Assembly (NCBI GenBank): GCA_905182995.1 | Contig: CAJJDP010000014.1 | Coordinates: 455,505-519,504, forward strand | Direction: 5' to 3' | DNA length: 64,000 nucleotides | Source: Paramecium octaurelia | Taxonomy: Eukaryota; Ciliophora; Oligohymenophorea; Peniculida; Parameciidae | Part shown: piece after piece, positions 58,179-64,000 of the stretch | How the letters are laid out: every line of letters begins with the position of its first letter | Numbering within the stretch: the first letter of the stretch is position 1 | Translations under genes and position numbers: made by a program | The notes under the pieces: model-generated | Databases searched by the model: none | The model's input: only the letters and a program-made list of their open reading frames with translations | Told to the model about the DNA's origin: nothing

Positions 58179-60548
58179 ATGTTTGAATAGTAATCCAAAG
58201 CAAGAGAATATTTACATCTGATTTTAAATATTGTTATCTCCTCACTCTTTGCAGTACTGGAACAACTCTTATGTAATATTTAGGGGACTCTGATTTGGGA
58301 TCTTGTTTTTATCCCTTGTGGCATAATATTCTCATTAATACACATAACTTCATACTTTCATTGGAATAAAGGTAAGGCAACTTTATTAAAATAGGTGATT
58401 TATCTTCCTTTTTTTTTTGGGCACTGTTCATGAAGAGAATATTTCTTTTTGGAATTAATTAAGGAGAATTTGTATTCTTTTTATTTGGATTATTAAATGG
58501 AATTTATACAAACAAATTAAATGTTAATGACAAGAAAAAGTACTATTGGAAATCTAAGACAATAGTATAGGTTCTCGTGATATTCGTGTTGACTATTATC
58601 AATTTGATGAAAGAATTGAGTGAAAATAATAATGCTTACATTGCAATCTTCATTATTCTTACAATAATCTTAGGTGTAAATGATAATATAGAGATATAAA
58701 ATCAAGCTACTAAAAAGTAAGAAGAATTTCAAACAGATTTGAAGCATAATTAATTTGAAATTAAAAAATGTCAAACAACCATATTTTAAATGTAGTAGTA
58801 ATAATAACAACAAAAGTCAAACTGGGAATAATACTAATAATAAACAGATGAGTGGATATGCAAAATAGATTTGAATAAATATTCATTAGTAGAAAGTTTA
58901 AATTCTTGCGAATAAAATTATGCACTAAGAAAATCTTTAGGAGATTATAAAATTTCAATTTCTCAGTTATTTCAAAATCTGATGATTACAAGTTAATAGA
59001 CTAATTTATAGCAATCAATTAATCTTTGGTCAGAAATTGTGGAGACAAACTCATTATAGAGTTGGTTGGAAAAAAACTTTTTTTCTGATAGTTCAGCTTC
59101 AAAATTGGAATAGGCTAAGTAAAAATAATATAGATATGGTATGGATGGGATTCAGGGGATGCAAGAGGATCAAATATCGATAATATCACCATAGAATGAA
59201 GGCAAAGGCACATTTAACAATAAAGATCAAATTCATGAATTTTCTGGATTGTCAGCATTTTAATAGCATGGTGATATGCAAGGATCGAATTCAGTTTTAT
59301 TTAATAAGACTACCTTAGGTTGTTATTTTCAGTCAAATTAAATAAGGATTGAGATGAAGGCTTCGATATTTTTGATGGATGATGAATTTGACAATAAGAA
59401 ATAGATTATAATATTGGTCCTTAGAAATATTGACAAAGAAATAACAAAAGTTAAAACTAGTTTAGAGAAAACTGAACAATAGAGGATTGTATTTTATAAA
59501 TATATAAACAGAGTAGCTGATGATGTATCTCAGATATTATAATAAATAGTGCAAATAAAAAAGGTTTTAGATTAGCGATAAAAGTAATGTATTATAATAA
59601 ACTAAAAGAGAATTTGATAAGATAAAGCAAAATAACTTCATTACTTTATCATTCTGTGACGGTGATGCATTTATCAAGTCTGAAAAATAGATAGGCGAGA
59701 TGAAACTGTCATAAAAACTAAGCATACCTATTTAATCACCTGTTTAAACTGCATTTCAAAGAGTGACTTCTTCTTTAAGTTAACAACATGATATTTAGGA
59801 GGAGTAGATTTAAAAATTACACACTATTTCGTAACCATCTGAATTAACAAAACAGATAGAGAAATGGTAATTCAATGTGCTATAGATGGAGCAAAATAAT
59901 TTTAATTTTTTTGAGTTATTTTCAATAAGTGAATATAAATCAGATAGATTTAATTTTAGTACCAGTTTAAACATAGTGAAAGAACTGTTTAAGGATGATA
60001 GTTTTGTAATTAAACATAATATCATAATATCTCAAGTGGTGGAAAATGAGAACTAGATGGAGTTGAATTCAGACAAGAGAAGAGTTAAATAATTGCTAAT
60101 AAATATAATTAAGAATTCAATTCAATGTTTTGATTTTAACATTTCGAAGGGAAAATCAGATTTTTTGTAATCAATGATAATTGAATCAAAGCAAGAGACC
60201 ATACACTAAGAATTAAAAGTCTAAAATACGATCATAATTAATTCTTCGGCAGACGATGAGAAAATAACAGTAGAAATAACTGATAACGGTGGAGGGATTA
60301 CATAAGAGATGCTAAAAAATAGGATCTAGGATTGTAAATTAGGATTATAGGCATGTTAAAAGATTCTAAAAAACCTCTCTCATGACCCAAGGAAACCTTT
60401 GGAGATCATCAATTATATGAAAACCAAAAATGGAATCAAGGGCACTGTTGTCAAGTTTACTCTATCGAAATAGTTTGTGCCCACGTAATCGAGCGAAGAA
60501 AATTTGTTCTCTGATTCATTGACTATTAACAACAAAGTTTTGAATTGA
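58179..60548 (+). CDS. Six-TM histidine-kinase-like ATPase
   Basis: Predicted 773 aa with introns 58372-58394 and 59584-59608. About six TM helices occupy the first 190 residues. A Gln-rich coiled region and a long central part follow. The C-terminus is a HATPase_c domain: SDKRRVKQLLINIIKNSIQC is the N-box (Asn near 627), EITDNGGGITQEM the G1 box (near 686), a degenerate GLQACQKIL the G2 box and GTVVKFTL the last strand. No HE-x-R-[TS]-P H-box was found before it and no receiver domain follows. It could be a pseudo-kinase sensor, or use another partner. It ends 16 bp before the Ca2+ pump ATG. Confidence 0.82.
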
Positions 60549-60564
60549 TAATATAATTAATTAT

Positions 60565-63500
60565 ATGTAATCTCCTAATAAAAGTGCTTTGTCACATAGA
60601 GATTAAGCGGATGATGTTAGGCCACTTGCGGTTTAAGAACAACTAGATTTGGGACCATTTAAAATAACTCCTCAACAATTATAACAAATATTTCATCTAA
60701 ACACAAGAAGAAGTACTTGCGAAGAGTTAGATTACTTGGTACAACAAGGAGGTATAGGTAAGCCACTAACATTATTCACTAATTTTAGATTGGTTAATTG
60801 ATGGTTTACACACATCTATAAAGGATGGAATAAATGACGACCACGATTAAAGAATTTAAGTCTATGGACATAATAAAAGAATCGTGAGACCTCCATAAAC
60901 ATATTGTGAATTGTTATGGAATGCGTTAGAAGATTTTACAATGCGAGTTTTATTAATAGCATCAATAGCCAGTATTGTGATAGAGGTAGCTACTGCAGAT
61001 AATGAACATCGCCATTTAGCCTGGATTGAGGGGTTTGCTATATTTGTTGCAGTCTTAGTTTGTACTAATGTTGCTGCTATGAATGACTATTCAAAAGAGA
61101 AGTAATTTAGAAAGCTCAATGCTGCCAGTGAAAAATCGAAAATAGTGGCAGTTATTAGAAACAAACAATTGATTCAAATTCATGAAGAGTAAGTGTTGGT
61201 TGGAGATATTTGTAAACTAATAGAGGGAATGGAAATTCCAGCTGATGGAGTATTACTTGAAGCTTCTGATGTGAAAGTGGATGAATCCTCAATGACTGGA
61301 GAAACCCATTCAATTACAAAAGGGACAATAAATTAATGTCAAATGTAGAAATAGGAATTGCAGGCTGAAGGAGTTCAATTAGGTGAATAAGACAGATTTA
61401 AAATACCATCTCCTGCATTACTATCTGGTACAAGAGTATTAGAGGGAGAAGGATTATTTTTAATATGTGTGGTTGGAGATCTCTCTTGTTTGGGTTAAAT
61501 TAAAGCTTCCTTAGAATAAGAAGAAGAGGAAGGTATAATAATTATCTGATTATTTTACTAGAAACTCCTTTATAAGTTAAATTGACTATGATAGCAGAAG
61601 ACATTGGTAAGTTTGGATTGATCTCAGCAGTGTTGATATTCTTTGTCTTGATGATTCGTTTCGCAATAGAGAGAGGAATAGCCAATGAGTGGGATCATAG
61701 CAAACATTGGATGGAGATACTGAATTTCATCATTCTTTCCATTGTGGTTCTTACAGTAGCTATTCCTGAGGGATTGCCTTTGTCAGTTACAATTTCTCTG
61801 GCTTATTCTGTTCAAAAGATGATGGATGATAAGAATTTAGTTAGGAAAATGTATGCTTGTGAAACCATGGGAGGAGCAGATTCCATTTGTTCTGATAAGA
61901 CAGGAACATTGACAATGAATAAAATGGTCTTAACAAAAATTTGGAATAAGCAATTTTATGAAATTGACTATTTGGCTAAAGAATAGAATTTGAGTTAGTT
62001 GATATCAAAATCAATGGAAAATCTATTTTTAGAAGCTTTATGTTGTAATTCATCAGCTGAATTGATACCTGAATCAGGATCAAAGACTGAAATAGCCATA
62101 CTAGAATATTTGCAAAAGGCAAGAATAGATTATAGAAAAAAGAGAGAGTCAGTGAATTTCATTAAGAAAAACCCTTTCAGTTCAGCGAGAAAAAGAATGA
62201 GTGTCATAGTGGATACTAAACACAATGGACTACCAGTCAAAAGATTATACATAAAGGGAGCATCTGAAATAATAGTGTAAAGTTTAACTCACATGCATAC
62301 CTATGATGATTAGAAAATAAAATTGGGAGTTAAGGAAATATAAGAGATTGAGAGAATAATCAGTTAGATGGCTAAATAATCTTTGAGAATAATCTGTGTT
62401 GCTTACTTAGATTTGAGAGGAGATGAAGACTTATAGAAAATTAATGGAAAAGTGTACGATATTGAAACGCAAGATCTTACATTTCTAGGATTGTTTGGTA
62501 TAATGGATAATCTCAGAGAAGGAGTTAAAGATGCTGTTACTAAATGCAAATAGGCAGGAATTAAAGTGAGAATGGTTACAGGAGACAACTCAGAAACTGC
62601 AAGAGCCATCGCTATGAATTGTGGAATCATTGAATAAGGAGACAGTCAAGCCATTGTAATTGAGGGAGCTGAATTTATGAAAGAAGTTGGAGGAGTTGTT
62701 TGCAAGAATTGTACTACTGAACTGTGTAAATGTGCTAAGTCATCCAATGAAGCAGAAAAGAATGGCACTTCTTTAAGAGTGGATACTCTGGGCAATATGT
62801 CCAGATTTAAACAAATCTATCCTTAAATTGCTGTTATGGCAAGATCTAGACCTACTGATAAATACGCTATGATTATTGGATTAAAAGAGTGTGAACATAT
62901 TGTGGCAGTAACAGGAGATGGTACCAATGATGCACCAGCCTTAAAGAAAGCAGACGTTGGTTTTGCTATGGGTAAAGCAGGAACTTAAGTTGCCAAAGAT
63001 GCTTCTGCTATTATTTTAATGGAGGACAATTTTAGTGATATTGTTAAGGCTGTCATGTGGGGTAGAAATATATTTCAATCCATAAGGAAATTCTTATAAT
63101 TTTAATTGACAGTCAATGTAGTTGCAGTGGGATTCACCTTGATCTCCTCTGCTCTATTAAAGTAAGATGTTCTTAAACCTATTTAAATGTTGTGGGTCAA
63201 TCTCATTATGGATTCCTTTGCTTCTCTTGCTTTGGCTACTGAACCTCCTTCCGAAATCCTCTTGAAGGATCGTCCATATTCAAGATCTGAGTCCATTGTC
63301 ACTTATAAGATGATTAAACATATTATTGGATAGGCCATTTATCAACTGACTGTCATTCTAATTCTCGTGTTTCTAGCCTAAGAATTCATACCTGAATATG
63401 CCGATGACTACGATGATGTCATTAGAGACAGAATATAGGAAAAAATGGAAGAAGACTCAGATTTTGTTTTTGAATAATCCTCTCTTTATCACCCTAAATA

Positions 63501-64000
63501 TAATACTGACTATTATCCTGAATCTTTGAGATTAAGAAGTGGAAGATTCTTGACTGTTACTAGTGAAAATGATTTTGAAGATATTTTTAATGAGTTCAGA
63601 GTGCCATCTCGTCATTACACCTTTATTTTCAATGCTTTTGTTTTTATGCAAGTGTTCAATTTCATTAATAGCAGAAAATTAAATGATGAGATCAACGTTT
63701 TTTCCAACATATGCAACAAGTATTTTATTATTCTATTTAAGTCTTATGTTCGTTTTGATAGTGTTCTTTATAATAATCTTGCAAATTATTTTAGTCACCT
63801 TTGGTAGTCTTGCTTTCTCATGCTATAGTTATTATGGACTTACAATTCAATAATGGGTGATCTCCCTTATTATAGGATTGGTTGGACTTGTTGTAAGTTT
63901 CATACTCAAACTCATACCTGAATAACATGTAATAGAATGATATTTTATTTAGATATGCCCGAAAACATAGCATGCAGGATCAAGGACTCTTGATAAAAAA
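60565..64000 (+). CDS. Plasma-membrane-type Ca2+ ATPase (PMCA), 3' end outside window
   Basis: P-type IIB pump exporting Ca2+ at plasma or alveolar membranes. Introns 60758-60788, 61533-61561 and 63720-63741. Landmarks: [20 protein letters not shown] in TM4 (Ca2+-site Glu), SDKTGTLT with phosphorylated Asp near 424, [41 protein letters not shown], and [10 protein letters not shown] in TM6. A TGA at 63938-63940 would end it at 1097 aa. It lies inside a canonical 24-nt intron (63929-63952) whose splicing continues a basic tail ([16 protein letters not shown]) past the window edge. The long C-tail, usually the calmodulin site, is therefore probably cut off by the window. Confidence 0.93.

Noticed and set aside
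1..64000. tRNA, rRNA, CRISPR arrays, transposases or telomeric repeats
   Set aside because: None could be recognised by eye. Weak GTTC-like boxes in spacers had no matching stems, and no G3T3/G4T2 telomere repeats are present.

Overview
The window is macronuclear DNA of a Paramecium-type ciliate. Long AT-rich reading frames are interrupted by in-frame TAA and TAG (read as Gln), and only TGA ends them. Nearly every gene carries GT...AG introns of 20-34 nt whose removal restores one open frame. Two trichocyst matrix proteins fit the same assignment. All gene models below were built with this code, by hand translation and splicing. In almost all of them the spliced length divides by three. Family names come from recognised motifs; no database search was run.

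0-10 kb: WD40 protein (WDR89-like), HIT zinc-finger protein, SCP-type phosphatase, ITPase, a basic hypothetical protein, a large cyclase fused to a voltage-sensor module, and a hypothetical protein after a 1.2 kb gap. 10-25 kb: homeodomain-like small protein, 940-aa LRR protein split by an assembly repeat, Myb protein, HTH protein, dual-specificity phosphatase, small acylated protein, RAD17-like clamp loader, importin-beta protein (importin-4/5 type) and a small Lys-rich protein. 25-38 kb: K+ channel with CNBD and zinc knuckle, RRM protein, UBE2J2-like E2, inactive calpain-like protein, MYND protein, proteasome beta-1, a hypothetical protein and a second CTD-type phosphatase.

38-50 kb: coiled-coil protein, MEAK7-like TLDc protein, small acylated protein, small one-TM protein, ETF-ubiquinone oxidoreductase, CXC (tesmin-type) protein, RRM/zinc-knuckle/RS splicing factor (present twice because of a second assembly repeat) and a trichocyst matrix protein. 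50-64 kb: 1.6 kb spacer, acylated hypothetical, ABHD11-like hydrolase, FAHD1-like protein, second trichocyst matrix protein, small TM protein, six-TM histidine-kinase-like ATPase and a PMCA-type Ca2+ pump that probably runs off the window.

Genes are packed tightly. Convergent stop codons lie 21-69 bp apart and several divergent start codons only 11-34 bp apart. The most unusual items are the voltage-sensor/cyclase fusion, the K+ channel with a CCHC knuckle, the histidine-kinase-like ATPase without a clear H-box, the pseudo-calpain, the MG-Cys acylation motifs and a recurring PP1-docking-like [K/S]xVxF motif. Two exact direct repeats of about 1.33 kb, each pair separated by a single N, are almost certainly unmerged contig overlaps.
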